A DNA stretch of 50,210 bases from positions 1 to 50,210 of the forward strand of contig CAJJXG010000010.1 in the NCBI GenBank assembly GCA_905197045.1, in the 5' to 3' direction. The position numbers were made by a program, and so were the translations under genes. Position 1 is the stretch's first letter. Every line of letters begins with the position of its first letter. Shown piece by piece: positions 9,453 to 19,036 of this stretch. The notes beneath the pieces were generated by a model. The model made no database searches, was not told the DNA's origin, and saw only the letters and a list, made by a program, of their open reading frames with translations. This stretch comes from an uncultured Caryophanales bacterium. Lineage in GTDB: Bacteria > Bacillota_I > Bacilli_A > RFN20 > CAG-826.

Positions 9453-11886
9453 CTTTAATTTCCTCCTTTTTTATTATTTTTTTAATACCTTTAAGATAGT
9501 GTCCATTACACATATCTAAAATTCCTTGAGCTATGTTATAAGGAAGAGATCCGCTTGAAGAAAAAGATAAACTTCTTAAAGTGTTTACTGGCATTAAATA
9601 GTAAATAAATGTTCCTGCCTTTAACTCTCTTTCCTTTACACTACTATCTTTTATTTTTTTGGCTTTTTTAATCTTTTTAATACCTACTCCAACTACAGCA
9701 TTTTTAAAAACTTTTCCTACAAATCCGCCTAATTCACTAATTGGTGTTTCAAGAGTATATGGTTTTTTATAAATATCATTTTTTTCAAAAATAATATGAT
9801 TTTGCGAGATAAATTCATCATTAGTAATGTTTTTGAGTTCTTTTAAGTAGGTTTGATTATCATTTCTAAAAGTCTCTTTTACATCAATTTCTTCGCCATT
9901 TAAATAAACATTATCTTCATAAATAACTTCTCTAGAGTTTTTATTAACAGAGATAAGATATTCTCCATTTTCTAAAATCCATCTATGTTTACTTGTTTCA
10001 TAAACCATTAAATCTTTAATTGATATCTCTATATTAATTAATTTTGTTTCGCCCTTTTTAAGAAAAACTTTCTCAAAAGCTTTAAGTTCTCTTAAAGGTC
10101 TAACCAATTTTGAATTCTTTTTAGAAGTATAAATCTGAATCACTTCTTCCCCATCATATTCCCCGATATTTTTTAAAACAAAGTTAACAGATATTTTGTC
10201 ATTATTTTTTTCAATGTTAATGTGTTCATAAAGAAAACTTGTATAACTAAGTCCATATCCAAAAGGATAATCAACATCAACATTAAAAGTATCAAAATAT
10301 CGATACCCTACAAAAATTGATTCTTTATAAAATGCATCATGCTCTTTTTGATATTCATCATAAAAAGGAACATCTTGGTATTTTTTCATGAAAGTTTGAG
10401 CAAGTCTTCCAGAAGGAGAAACTTCTCCAAAAAGGAGTTTTGTTGTAGCTTCCCCAATCCCTTCTCCAGGTAATAGCATATTTAAAATTGCATTTACATC
10501 ATTTTTAAACCCTAATTCGATTGCACTTCCACCAAACAAAACAAAAACTACTTTTTTGTTTTCTTTTATGATTAAATCTAAAAGTTTTAATTGGTTTAAA
10601 GGGAGTTCCATTGTCCCACGATCAAAACCTTCACTTTCAATTAAATCCGATTGACCTCCATAAAAAATAATAGCTTCATAATTATTGTTTTTAATTGCCT
10701 TTTCAGCTTCTAAATAAACACTTTGATTATTTTCGTCGTATTGTTTATATCCTTCAACAAAATCAAATTCAATATCGTTTTCTTTAAATGCTTCAAGATG
10801 TGTTTTTAATTTATAAGGGTTAAGTAAAGATGATCCACTCCCTTGATAACGAGGAGAAGAAAATAAATCACCAATTACTAAATATTTTTTATCTTTCTTT
10901 AAAGGTAATATTCCATCATTTTTTAATAAAATTGCTCCTTTAATTGCTGCACCAACTGCTAAATGATAATTATCATCAAAAACTCTTTTTGTTACTTCTT
11001 CTCTATTAAGAGTCTTGTTATAAATCTTTAATAGTCTTCTTACGCTTTCATTAAGAGTTTCTTCTTTAACTCTTTTATTTTTAACTCCATCTATTAATAA
11101 ATTCATATTATGTGGAGTTTCTCCAGGCATTTCTAAATCTAATCCTGCATTAATTGCCTTTTCTCTATCGACAATTCCACCCCAATCAGTAACAACAAAA
11201 CCTTTAAAATTGTTCTCTTCCCTTAAAAATGTGGTTAATAAAAACTTGTTTTGAGAACAATGTTCACCATTTATCTTGTTATATGCAGCCATAAACGAAG
11301 AAGGATCGCTTTCTTTTAAAACGATTTCATAAGGTTTTAAATATATCTCTCTTAAAGTTCTTTCATCAATTATGTTATTTCCAAAAAAGCGATATTTCTC
11401 GTTGTTATTGGCGGCAAAATGCTTTACTGAAACTCCAACATGCTTACCTTCAACACCATTTATAAAATTAGCTGCCATTTTACCAGCTAAAAAAGGATCC
11501 TCGCTATAATATTCAAAATTTCTTCCACATAATGGATTTCTTTTTATATTAATTGCAGGTCCTAATAAAACATCAACATCAAAATAAATGCATTCTTTTG
11601 CTATCGCCTCACCTACTCTTCTTATTAAATTTTTATCCCATGTGGAAGCAAGCATTGCTCCGCAAGGAAAACACGTTGTTTTTTCGGATTTAGAGATTCC
11701 ATCTAGTGAGTCTCCATCATTAACAATTTTTCTTAATCCATTTGGCCCATCTAGTAGAGTCAAAGAAGGAATATTTAATCTTTTTACTCCATAATTATGC
11801 ATTGGCTTTGAACCAGTTAAAAACATAGCCTTTTCTTTTAGGCTCATTTCTTTAATTGTTTTTTCAATATCGATATAATTTCTCAT
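9445..11886 (-). CDS. Beta-glucosidase-like enzyme, GH3
   Basis: Glycoside hydrolase family 3. The N-terminal (beta/alpha)8 domain shows LLGPAINIKRNPLCGRNFEYYSEDP, GVSVKHFAANNNE and the nucleophile motif FVVTDWGG with its catalytic Asp. The second alpha/beta domain contains GSGSS and GEGIGEATTKLLFG, and a fibronectin-like domain follows (VDYPFGYGLSYTSF). No signal peptide is visible, so it is cytoplasmic. The last 100 or so residues are an unusual basic extension. As first gene of the rhamnoside operon it probably hydrolyses the glucosidic bond left after GH78 action, for example in rutinosides; an alternative is action on another beta-glycoside. AAAGG provides the RBS, and a cre site lies just upstream. 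Confidence 0.88.
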   Translation of the reverse strand: MRNYIDIEKTIKEMSLKEKAMFLTGSKPMHNYGVKRLNIPSLTLLDGPNGLRKIVNDGDSLDGISKSEKTTCFPCGAMLASTWDKNLIRRVGEAIAKECIYFDVDVLLGPAINIKRNPLCGRNFEYYSEDPFLAGKMAANFINGVEGKHVGVSVKHFAANNNEKYRFFGNNIIDERTLREIYLKPYEIVLKESDPSSFMAAYNKINGEHCSQNKFLLTTFLREENNFKGFVVTDWGGIVDREKAINAGLDLEMPGETPHNMNLLIDGVKNKRVKEETLNESVRRLLKIYNKTLNREEVTKRVFDDNYHLAVGAAIKGAILLKNDGILPLKKDKKYLVIGDLFSSPRYQGSGSSLLNPYKLKTHLEAFKENDIEFDFVEGYKQYDENNQSVYLEAEKAIKNNNYEAIIFYGGQSDLIESEGFDRGTMELPLNQLKLLDLIIKENKKVVFVLFGGSAIELGFKNDVNAILNMLLPGEGIGEATTKLLFGEVSPSGRLAQTFMKKYQDVPFYDEYQKEHDAFYKESIFVGYRYFDTFNVDVDYPFGYGLSYTSFLYEHINIEKNNDKISVNFVLKNIGEYDGEEVIQIYTSKKNSKLVRPLRELKAFEKVFLKKGETKLINIEISIKDLMVYETSKHRWILENGEYLISVNKNSREVIYEDNVYLNGEEIDVKETFRNDNQTYLKELKNITNDEFISQNHIIFEKNDIYKKPYTLETPISELGGFVGKVFKNAVVGVGIKKIKKAKKIKDSSVKERELKAGTFIYYLMPVNTLRSLSFSSSGSLPYNIAQGILDMCNGHYLKGIKKIIKKEEIKDE

Positions 11887-11896
11887 AAATTAACCT

Positions 11897-11911
11897 TTGT
11901 AAGCGCTTTCA
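11897..11911 (-). promoter_or_regulatory. Consensus cre site (CcpA) at the rhamnoside operon promoter
   Basis: TTGTAAGCGCTTTCA fits the catabolite-responsive element consensus WTGNAARCGNWWWCA at every position. A -10 box TATAAT for the minus-strand operon lies at 11920-11925, so the cre covers the region just downstream of the predicted start point, a roadblock or occlusion position. Glucose-type repression of the operon is inferred. Confidence 0.8.
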
Positions 11912-11985
11912 TTAATTTAATTATATTTTTGCGTCCAATAAATTCCTTATATAAAATTAAACTTTTCTTATATAATGTTGTTATC

Positions 11986-13173
11986 ATGATTGATATAAAT
12001 TATATTTGTGATTCGATAAGTAACATTTCAGCAATTCCAGTAAGAATATATAAAAATGGAAAACTCATAAACATTTATTCAATTGTTAATTTTCCTATTG
12101 ATCCAATGATTCTTTATGAAAAAGAAATTTTAAAACATAAAGAGAACATTTTTGCTTTTGCTGCGCCATATTTTTACTATTATGGAATAATTAATTATCA
12201 AAATTATCAAATAATTTTAGGGCCATCTTCTACTAGTAGTGATGATTCTAATGCACTTAATCTCATGTATGATTTAAATATACCTAGTAAAGATAAAGAG
12301 AGTTTTCTTTCAGCCATTAAAACATCTTCAGTTATTCCTTTTACTACATTTATGGAGATGCTTCTTATGATTAATTACGTATTAAATGGCGAAAAAAGAA
12401 GTATTGGTGATTTTGTTAGTATAGACAATATTCCAGCTATTGTTCCTCAAGATCAAATGGCTAATTCAAAAATATCACAAGAGTATCATTATAATTCCTT
12501 ATCAATGGAAAAAGAGATTATAAAAATTGTTAAAAGCGGGGATGTCATCTTATTAGATAATCTAGTCAAAAATATGAAACCAGTTAGGTCTGGTTTTTTA
12601 TCTAAAAACCCTTTAAAACAGGAAAGAATTTTATTTATTTGCACTATTACTCTAGTTTCAAGAGCGGCAATTGAAGCTGGAGTTGATCCTGAACACGCCC
12701 TAACTTTAAGCGATAATTATATTCAAAAATGTCAGCTATTAAATAAAGAGGAAGATGTCAGAAATCTATATTATGAAAGTATCAGAGAATATACTACTCT
12801 TGTTTCTTATCTTAAAAATAATGATGGTTCTTCAATCGCTAATAAAGTCACTAACTACCTTTTGCAAAACTTATCAAAAAGAATATCTTTACAAGAAATC
12901 GCAGACTATTTTTATGTCTCAAAAACCTACCTTTGTAAAATATTTAAAAAGGAAACTGGTATTACTTTAAACAACTTTTTACTTAAGAAAAAAATTGAGA
13001 TTAGCAAGCTTTTATTGCAAGATGAAGACAAAACCATTCTCTTTATAAGTGATTATCTAGGTTTTTCTTCTCAACCTCATTTTACAAAGACCTTTCTTGA
13101 GTTTGAAAAAATCACGCCAAAAGAGTATCGTGAGAAAATAAAAAAGGCCTCCAAGGAGAACCTTCTTAAATAA
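11986..13173 (+). CDS. AraC-family transcriptional regulator of the rhamnoside operon
   Basis: Two-domain regulator. The first 250 or so residues form an unassigned sensor region (starting IDINYICDSISNISAIPVRI). The last 100 residues are a standard AraC DNA-binding domain with two helix-turn-helices: LQEIADYFYVSKTYLCKIFK and FISDYLGFSSQPHFTKTFLEF, ending in ITPKEYR. It is transcribed divergently from the rhamnoside operon, which makes it the likely rhamnose or rhamnoside-responsive activator. ATG 11986 is preferred over the upstream TTG at 11929: a TATAAT at 11971-11976 lies only 9 nt before it and there is no Shine-Dalgarno, suggesting a leaderless or nearly leaderless mRNA. It converges on the next gene with a 13-nt gap. 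Confidence 0.87.
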   Translation: MIDINYICDSISNISAIPVRIYKNGKLINIYSIVNFPIDPMILYEKEILKHKENIFAFAAPYFYYYGIINYQNYQIILGPSSTSSDDSNALNLMYDLNIPSKDKESFLSAIKTSSVIPFTTFMEMLLMINYVLNGEKRSIGDFVSIDNIPAIVPQDQMANSKISQEYHYNSLSMEKEIIKIVKSGDVILLDNLVKNMKPVRSGFLSKNPLKQERILFICTITLVSRAAIEAGVDPEHALTLSDNYIQKCQLLNKEEDVRNLYYESIREYTTLVSYLKNNDGSSIANKVTNYLLQNLSKRISLQEIADYFYVSKTYLCKIFKKETGITLNNFLLKKKIEISKLLLQDEDKTILFISDYLGFSSQPHFTKTFLEFEKITPKEYREKIKKASKENLLK

Positions 13174-13186
13174 ACAATTTATTTTC

Positions 13187-14116
13187 TTAATTTTTGAAAA
13201 TTAATGAAAAATATTTCATCTTTTGCCCAATCTTGATTCCATCATGATTTATTTGACCGATGAATTCATTGATTGGTTCATAGTCTAAGTCATTATAATA
13301 AACATCATCAATTGTTTGTAAGATATGAGCTAAATCAATATAAGCTTTGTCAAACAAGTCAAAGAAAGTATCTTTACCCATGGACTCATTAGTGACGACA
13401 TTAAACCACTCTTCTTCATTCAAATTTAAATAATCTATGTTCTTATCTAGTTTTTTAAGTTTAGGGTGAGACATCGCATTGATTGCAGTGGTTTTCATAA
13501 AATGAGAAAAGATGAACTTTCTAAATCCAAAAAGTTTAGAGTTAATGCATCTATTAACTGTAATCATCGTTTTGACTGAACGATAATAGCTTTTTTCATC
13601 TACTCCTTCTTTATTAAGATAATCTGCTAAAGCTTTCATCATTTTTGAAACTAGTTTAAGTTCTTTATTATCGACTTTTAGCATTTCTTTAAAACTTGGC
13701 TTGTCATTAAAATTTTCTTCCATTAAAACATCTATATCAGTTTCTAAAAGAGAATGATAAATTGAAAATATTGTCCCTTTTAAAGGAAAGCCTGTTTTAT
13801 AGAAAATATATGGATGGCAAGTTCTATCTAAAACATAGTGAGACATCAATCCTTTTATAAAAGCAATTAATATTTCCTCATTCCCTTTGTCTTCTTCGCT
13901 TTTTGCATAATCAAATAAAAAAGAAAAAGTAATAAATGGATCAATCTCATGAAGATATGTTCCAAATTCTCTCACTTCTTTAATATTTGATCTTAATGGT
14001 GAAGTATACCCATAGTAAAAGAATGGGTCTGGTCCTTGTGAACCTAAATAGAATATTTTTTTATGTTTTGGGAAATTCTGCTTTGAGAATTCATAATGTG
14101 TAATCAAACTCGGCAT
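13187..14116 (-). CDS. Zinc-dependent phospholipase C-like protein
   Basis: A 309-residue protein of the zinc-dependent phospholipase C / PLPC superfamily (PF00882-like). Visible elements are an N-terminal MPSLITHYEF start, GSQGPDPFFY (metal-binding Asp), and the core GLMSHYVLDRTCHPYIFYKTG with the His/Asp ligands. The family includes secreted phospholipases, but this copy has no signal peptide and is probably intracellular, so its substrate is unknown. TATAAT at 14125-14130 is 8 nt before the ATG and no Shine-Dalgarno is present, a leaderless arrangement. It converges on the AraC gene. Confidence 0.8.
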   Translation of the reverse strand: MPSLITHYEFSKQNFPKHKKIFYLGSQGPDPFFYYGYTSPLRSNIKEVREFGTYLHEIDPFITFSFLFDYAKSEEDKGNEEILIAFIKGLMSHYVLDRTCHPYIFYKTGFPLKGTIFSIYHSLLETDIDVLMEENFNDKPSFKEMLKVDNKELKLVSKMMKALADYLNKEGVDEKSYYRSVKTMITVNRCINSKLFGFRKFIFSHFMKTTAINAMSHPKLKKLDKNIDYLNLNEEEWFNVVTNESMGKDTFFDLFDKAYIDLAHILQTIDDVYYNDLDYEPINEFIGQINHDGIKIGQKMKYFSLIFKN

Positions 14117-14195
14117 ATGTAAATATTATATCTAATATTTATAAAATTTCATTCTTATTATTAAAAAACCACTATATTAGAGATTAAAAAAGCAA

Positions 14196-14226
14196 TAAAA
14201 AAAGCGATAATAATCGCTGTTTTTCA
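14196..14226 (-). terminator. Terminator downstream of tRNA-Ser
   Basis: The stem AGCGAT/ATCGCT with the loop AATA is flanked by A- and T-runs on both sides. It lies directly downstream of the tRNA on the minus strand. It is one member of a recurrent CGATA-type palindrome set in this window. Confidence 0.75.
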
Positions 14227-14231
14227 AATTT

Positions 14232-14322
14232 TGGCGGAGAAGATGAGATTTGAACTCACGCTAGGGTTGCCCCTACTAACGGTTTAGCAAACCGTCCCCT
14301 TCAGCCGCTTGGGTACTTCTCC
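14232..14322 (-). tRNA. tRNA-Ser (anticodon GCU)
   Basis: The minus strand folds as a class II tRNA. The acceptor stem GGAGAAG pairs with CTTCTCC and is followed by G and an encoded CCA. The anticodon stem-loop GGTTTGCTAAACC carries anticodon GCT, which reads AGC/AGU serine codons. There is a long variable arm and a T-loop GTTCAAATC. The length is 91 nt with CCA. Confidence 0.96.
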
Positions 14323-14596
14323 GTGTGCTTTATAATAATATCAAAGGTCAAGAAACTTCTCAAGAACGATTTTTGTTGTTTAAATTGCAAAACAAGTTGT
14401 CTTAGACATAGTAAATGATTTTTTGACTTTAAGAAAATTTATAACTAATTTTTCACGAAAATTAAATATATAATAATCGTATCTTTTTTTATAAATAAAA
14501 CTCGATATTAATCGGATATATTTAATTTCTCTATTCATTAAAATTTAAACGTTGTCTTCGTTAATCTTAACTTCTTTAAAACATGTTTTCACAATT

Positions 14597-14632
14597 AAAA
14601 GAGTTGCTAATTTTAACTAGCAACTCTTATAT
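14597..14632 (-). terminator. Terminator of the hydrogenase operon
   Basis: An 11-bp perfect stem AAGAGTTGCTA/TAGCAACTCTT with an 8-nt loop lies about 20 nt downstream of the hydA stop and runs into TTTTAATT on the minus strand. The AT-rich stretch 14323-14594 between it and the tRNA shows no gene. Confidence 0.85.
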
Positions 14633-14649
14633 TTAATTGTTTCTTTCCT

Positions 14650-16431
14650 TTATTCAGGATTGATATCAGGATATTTTTCTCTTTGAGCATTATAAGTTGT
14701 ATGTAATAACTTATGAGCTTTTGGAGAACCATATTCGCCCAAATATTCTTTATATAATGTAATAATATCTGGATTTAAGTGACTTCTTCTAACTTTCTTT
14801 CCTTTATCAATTCCATAAAGAACACTGGCTCTTTTTTGAATATATGTATCTTGGATATTGTCGTCTTCGTTTGGTAAGAATAGTGGGAAGACATATGGTT
14901 GTCCGCCACCATTAATACATCCACCTGGACAGCCCATAACTTCTATAAAGTCATATTTGCTTTCACCATTTTTAATTTGTTCAAGCAAGACTTTAGCATT
15001 TTTCATTCCACTACACATTGCAAAATTATAGGTAACTCCGTTAATTTTAAGTGTTGCTTCTTTAATTCCCTCGAGACCTCTACATGGAGTAAATTCAATT
15101 GGTTCAAGTTCTTGATTAGTAAGAATATGATAAGCTGTTCTAATTGCAGCTTCCATAACTCCACCAGTAACACCAAAAATTGCACCAGCACCACTATATT
15201 CACCAATTAAATCATCGTCAAACTCTTCTTCTGGAAGTTTTTTCCACAAGATACCAGCTCTTTTAATAAGTTCAGCAAGTTCTCTTGTTGTTAAAACTAC
15301 ATCAACATCTTTAATTCCATCAACGCTATTTGCTGGACGTTCTTTTTCAAATTTCTTTGCAGTACATGGCATGATAGAAACAACACAAATTTGGCTTCTA
15401 TCAATATTATGTTTTTCTGCATAATAAGATTTAATTATTGCGCCCATCATTTCATGAGGTGATTTACAGCTTGAAAGATGAGGTAAAAGTTCTGGATAGT
15501 AATATTCAATATAATTAATCCAACCTGGAGAACAGGAAGTGATCATTGGTCCTGGTCTATGCGAAATAATTCTTTGAATAAATTCACTAGCTTCTTCTGT
15601 AATTGTTAAATCTGCAGCAAAGTTTGTATCAAAAACTCTATAAAAACCTAAACGATGTAAAGCAGCGACCATTTTTCCAGTTGAATTTGTTCCGATAGGT
15701 TCGCCAAATTCTTCGCCAATTGCTGCTCTAACTGCAGGAGCAGTTTGAACAATAACATATTTTCCATCATGGAAGGCTTTATCAAGTTTATCAATTTCAC
15801 TATGTTCCATTAAAGCACCTGTTGGACAAACAAGTGTACATTGTCCACATTGAATGCATGGAACATTATTGAAACTTCTATTTTCGCTTGGTCCGACAAT
15901 TGTATTAAAGCCTCTATTTTCAAAACCTAAAATACCAATTCCTTGGGTATTTTTACAAGCTTCGACACATCTTCCACAAAGGATACATTTTGAAGTGTCT
16001 CTAATTAAAGATGGAGCAAGTTCATCATAAGTTGATTTAGTTTTTTGCCCAACATATTGTTCAGGTCTAGCACCAACTCTTCTTGCAACTTCTAAAAGTT
16101 CACATTGTCCATTCTTTCTACAAGCTTGACAGTTGTAATAATGATTAGAAAGTAAAAGTTCAACACTAGTTCTTCTTGCAACAACAGCTTTTGGATCAAC
16201 AATTGAGATTCTAATACCTTCTCTAATTGGATAAGCGCAGCTTGGAACAAGTCTTCTTTCACCTTCTACTTTAACAAGACAAACTCTACAACTTGCTACT
16301 GAGCATTCGCCTTTTTTCCATGTACAAAGATTTGGAATGTTATAACCACAAATTTTTGCGGCTTCAAGTATTGTTAAACCTTCTTCAACAACATAAGGTT
16401 TGTTTTCAATAAATATTTGTATTTTTGCCAT
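14650..16431 (-). CDS. hydA: [FeFe] hydrogenase catalytic subunit, HndD/HydA type
   Basis: Catalytic subunit of a trimeric, probably electron-bifurcating NAD(P)H/ferredoxin [FeFe] hydrogenase. Domains in order: a [2Fe-2S] ferredoxin (Cys36, 48, 51, 65); a His-Cys [4Fe-4S] site (His97, Cys101, 104, 110); two [4Fe-4S] clusters (Cys149/152/155/159 and 192/195/198/202); and the H-cluster domain with TSCSPGW (about 298-304), MPCTAKKFE (about 354-362) and EVMGCPGGCINGGGQP (about 497-512). The C-terminal small-subunit-like tail follows. At 593 residues the length is as expected for the type. It lies 13 nt downstream of hydB. The maturases HydE, HydF and HydG are not in this window and must lie elsewhere. 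Confidence 0.96.
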   Translation of the reverse strand: MAKIQIFIENKPYVVEEGLTILEAAKICGYNIPNLCTWKKGECSVASCRVCLVKVEGERRLVPSCAYPIREGIRISIVDPKAVVARRTSVELLLSNHYYNCQACRKNGQCELLEVARRVGARPEQYVGQKTKSTYDELAPSLIRDTSKCILCGRCVEACKNTQGIGILGFENRGFNTIVGPSENRSFNNVPCIQCGQCTLVCPTGALMEHSEIDKLDKAFHDGKYVIVQTAPAVRAAIGEEFGEPIGTNSTGKMVAALHRLGFYRVFDTNFAADLTITEEASEFIQRIISHRPGPMITSCSPGWINYIEYYYPELLPHLSSCKSPHEMMGAIIKSYYAEKHNIDRSQICVVSIMPCTAKKFEKERPANSVDGIKDVDVVLTTRELAELIKRAGILWKKLPEEEFDDDLIGEYSGAGAIFGVTGGVMEAAIRTAYHILTNQELEPIEFTPCRGLEGIKEATLKINGVTYNFAMCSGMKNAKVLLEQIKNGESKYDFIEVMGCPGGCINGGGQPYVFPLFLPNEDDNIQDTYIQKRASVLYGIDKGKKVRRSHLNPDIITLYKEYLGEYGSPKAHKLLHTTYNAQREKYPDINPE

Positions 16432-16444
16432 AACTCAGTACCAC

Positions 16445-18349
16445 CTATTTCTTATAAATTGCCCCAAATTTACAGGCTGAGATACAAGTTCCACACTTAA
16501 TACATTTATCAAGGTCAATCTTAAATACCTCTTTACCGACAACTCCACTAATTGCGTTAACTGGACAATTTCTCGCGCAAAGTGAACATTTTTTACATTT
16601 ATTTGGATCGATGTGGAATTCAATTAATGACTTACAAACTCCAGCATCACACTTCTTATCCTTAACGTGTCTGATATAAACGTCTTTGAATTTATTTAAA
16701 GTTGAAAGAACTGGATTTGGTGCAGTTTGTCCAAGTCCACATAAAGAACCAACTTGGATAGATTCGCTTAATGTTTGAAGTTTATCTAAATCTTCCATAG
16801 TGGCTTTACCATCTGTAACTTTAGTTAATATTTCAAGTAGTCTTTTGGTACCAATTCTACATTGTGAACACTTTCCACAGCTTTCATCACAAATAAATTC
16901 AAGATAGAATTTAGCAACATCAACCATACAGTTGTCTTCGTCCATGACAATTGCTCCGCCAGAGCCCATCATACTTCCTTTTTCAACTAATGATTCATAT
17001 TCAATTGGTGTATCAAGTTCATTCATTGTTAAACAACCACCTGATGGTCCACCAGTTTGAATTGCTTGGAATCTCTTATCATTTGGAATTCCACCGCCAA
17101 TATCATAAACAAGTTCTCTAATTGTTGTACCCATTGGAACTTCAACAAGACCTACATTTTTAACTTTTCCGCCAAGAGCAAAAACTTTAGTTCCTTTACT
17201 TCTTTCAGTACCTATTTTTGCATATTCTTTAGCACCAACTCTCATGATATAAGGAACGTTTGCTAAAGTTTCCACGTTATTGATAATTGTTGGTTTATCC
17301 CATAAACCCTTAACAGCTGGGAAAGGTGGTCTTGTTCTAGGCATACCTCTTTTTCCTTCAATTGAATTTAAAAGAGCAGTTTCTTCTCCACAAACAAAAG
17401 CGCCAGCTCCAAGTCTAATATGAACTCTAAAACTAAAACCGCTTCCTAAAATGTTGTCACCAAGTAAACCGATTTCTTCTAGTTCTTTAATAGCAGTCCT
17501 TAATCTATTTACTGCAATAGGATATTCTGCTCTAACATAGAAATAACCATTTTGAGCGCCAATTGCATATCCAGCAATCATCATACCTTCAATAACAGCA
17601 ACTGGATTTCCTTCAAGAATTGAACGATCCATAAATGCGCCTGGATCGCCTTCATCGCCATTACAAACTACATATTTTGTATCGTTTTGAACATCGTAAG
17701 CAAATTTCCATTTTCTGCCAGTTGGGAAGCCAGCACCGCCTCTTCCTCTAAGTCCGCTAGCTAAAATTTCTTCAATTACTTCTTCACGTTTCATGCTTAA
17801 AGCACGAATTAATCCTTTAAAAGCATCATAACCTAAAGCTTCATCAATAACTTCTGGATTAATTGTTCCACAACCATGAAGAGCAATTCTGAGTTGTTTT
17901 TTATAGAAATTAATATCATCTTGTCTTGTAACTTTTTTACCAGTTGATGGTTCAGTATATAAAAGTTCTTCGACTATTTTTCCACCAATGATGTCTTCTT
18001 CAATAATTTTTACACAATCAGTTGGTTTAACTGCATGGTATAAAGTATCTTCAGGATAAATCTTAACAAATGGACCTTGAGAGCAAAAACCAAAGCAGCC
18101 AACAACGTTACATGTAACTTTATCTTCTAAATGTTTTTCTTTAATTAAGGCATTAAAATTATCGATTATCTTTTGTGAATCTGAAGATAAACAACCTGTA
18201 CCGCCACAAACAACAATGTGTCTTTTGCCATCTTTTCCATTAAATTTATTGCTTACACATTCGCTACAATGAGCAATTTTATTTTTTAAATCTTCTAGTG
18301 TTTTGATTTTTTGTTCGACTTTTGCAGGTTTTTTTACTTGTTTTGCCAT
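16445..18349 (-). CDS. hydB: Hydrogenase flavoprotein subunit, NuoF/HndC type
   Basis: NADH- and flavin-binding subunit of the trimeric hydrogenase, homologous to NuoF of complex I. The N-terminal about 120 residues are a thioredoxin-like [2Fe-2S] domain (VVCGGTGCLSS, VVGCFGFC). The NuoF core contains the FMN/NAD motif GLRGRGGAGFPTGRKW, CGEETALLNSIEG, and the cluster loop ESCGKCSQCRIGTKRL. The C-terminus adds a 2x[4Fe-4S] ferredoxin (CKKCSLCARNCPVNAI and CIKCGTCISACKFGAI). The 634-residue length is typical. It is placed between hydC and hydA with gaps of 1 and 13 nt. Confidence 0.95.
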   Translation of the reverse strand: MAKQVKKPAKVEQKIKTLEDLKNKIAHCSECVSNKFNGKDGKRHIVVCGGTGCLSSDSQKIIDNFNALIKEKHLEDKVTCNVVGCFGFCSQGPFVKIYPEDTLYHAVKPTDCVKIIEEDIIGGKIVEELLYTEPSTGKKVTRQDDINFYKKQLRIALHGCGTINPEVIDEALGYDAFKGLIRALSMKREEVIEEILASGLRGRGGAGFPTGRKWKFAYDVQNDTKYVVCNGDEGDPGAFMDRSILEGNPVAVIEGMMIAGYAIGAQNGYFYVRAEYPIAVNRLRTAIKELEEIGLLGDNILGSGFSFRVHIRLGAGAFVCGEETALLNSIEGKRGMPRTRPPFPAVKGLWDKPTIINNVETLANVPYIMRVGAKEYAKIGTERSKGTKVFALGGKVKNVGLVEVPMGTTIRELVYDIGGGIPNDKRFQAIQTGGPSGGCLTMNELDTPIEYESLVEKGSMMGSGGAIVMDEDNCMVDVAKFYLEFICDESCGKCSQCRIGTKRLLEILTKVTDGKATMEDLDKLQTLSESIQVGSLCGLGQTAPNPVLSTLNKFKDVYIRHVKDKKCDAGVCKSLIEFHIDPNKCKKCSLCARNCPVNAISGVVGKEVFKIDLDKCIKCGTCISACKFGAIYKK

Positions 18350-18350
18350 A

Positions 18351-18833
18351 TTATTCCATCTCCTTATTTCTATATTCAGCTATAATTTGAGGAATATCAC
18401 TAAGCTTAACTTTTGGATAAACCTTTCCATTGATACTGATTGCAGGAGCAATACCACAAGCACCAATACAACGTAAGCCATCTAAAGTGAAAAGACCATC
18501 TTCAGTGGTTTGGCCTGGCTTGATTTTTAATAACTCGCCAAACTTATCCAAGACATTTTGACCGCCTTTAACATAGCAGGCAGTTCCAATACAAACTCCG
18601 ATAACATATCTTCCTTTTGGAGTTAAACTAAAGAAAGAGTAAAAAGTTACAACACCATAAATATCACTCACAGGAACATTTAATTCTTGGCTGATAACTT
18701 CTTGTACTTCTAGTGGTATATAACCGTATTCTTTTTGGACGTCACTTAAAACCAACATTAATGGACTAGGTTCATCTTTATATCTAGCACAAATTGATTT
18801 GATCATATCCACAGCTACTTTTTGCAGTTTCAT
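18351..18833 (-). CDS. hydC: Hydrogenase subunit, NuoE/HndA type
   Basis: Small [2Fe-2S] subunit of the bifurcating hydrogenase, homologous to NuoE. The 160 residues include YGVVTFYSFFSLTPKG, then the four cluster cysteines in CIGTACYVKG and LRCIGACGIAP. First gene of the hydC-hydB-hydA operon, with GGGAG upstream of the ATG as RBS. The preceding promoter overlaps a near-consensus cre. A Rex-type operator, common for such operons, was looked for and not seen. Confidence 0.95.
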   Translation of the reverse strand: MKLQKVAVDMIKSICARYKDEPSPLMLVLSDVQKEYGYIPLEVQEVISQELNVPVSDIYGVVTFYSFFSLTPKGRYVIGVCIGTACYVKGGQNVLDKFGELLKIKPGQTTEDGLFTLDGLRCIGACGIAPAISINGKVYPKVKLSDIPQIIAEYRNKEME

Positions 18834-18867
18834 CGATATAATTCTCCCTTGTTTTAAACCTTCCTTT

Positions 18868-18896
18868 ATTTTAAACGAGAAAGAAAGCGCTTACAA
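18868..18896 (-). promoter_or_regulatory. Hydrogenase operon promoter overlapped by a cre-like site
   Basis: On the minus strand a -35 box TTGTAA (18891-18896) and a -10 box TAAAAT (18868-18873) have a 17-bp spacer. TTGTAAGCGCTTTCT (18882-18896) differs from the cre consensus at only the last base and covers the -35, so CcpA-type repression of hydrogen metabolism is the simplest reading. The region 18897-19036 otherwise holds only a CGATAAATATCG palindrome. Confidence 0.65.
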
Positions 18897-19036
18897 TATA
18901 AAAAAAGCGATAAATATCGATATTAATAGTGCCTTAATTTTAATCTTTATTAATTGATTTTTCTGGAATTAAATAAAATGAGTCATCGTAGAATTTCTTT
19001 TTATTTTTAAACTTTCAGAAATAACTTTTTAAAACA

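Noticed and set aside
18834..19036. Rex operator for the hydrogenase operon
   Set aside because: No TTGTGAA-N4-TTCACAA-type palindrome near the promoter; the only good match is a cre.
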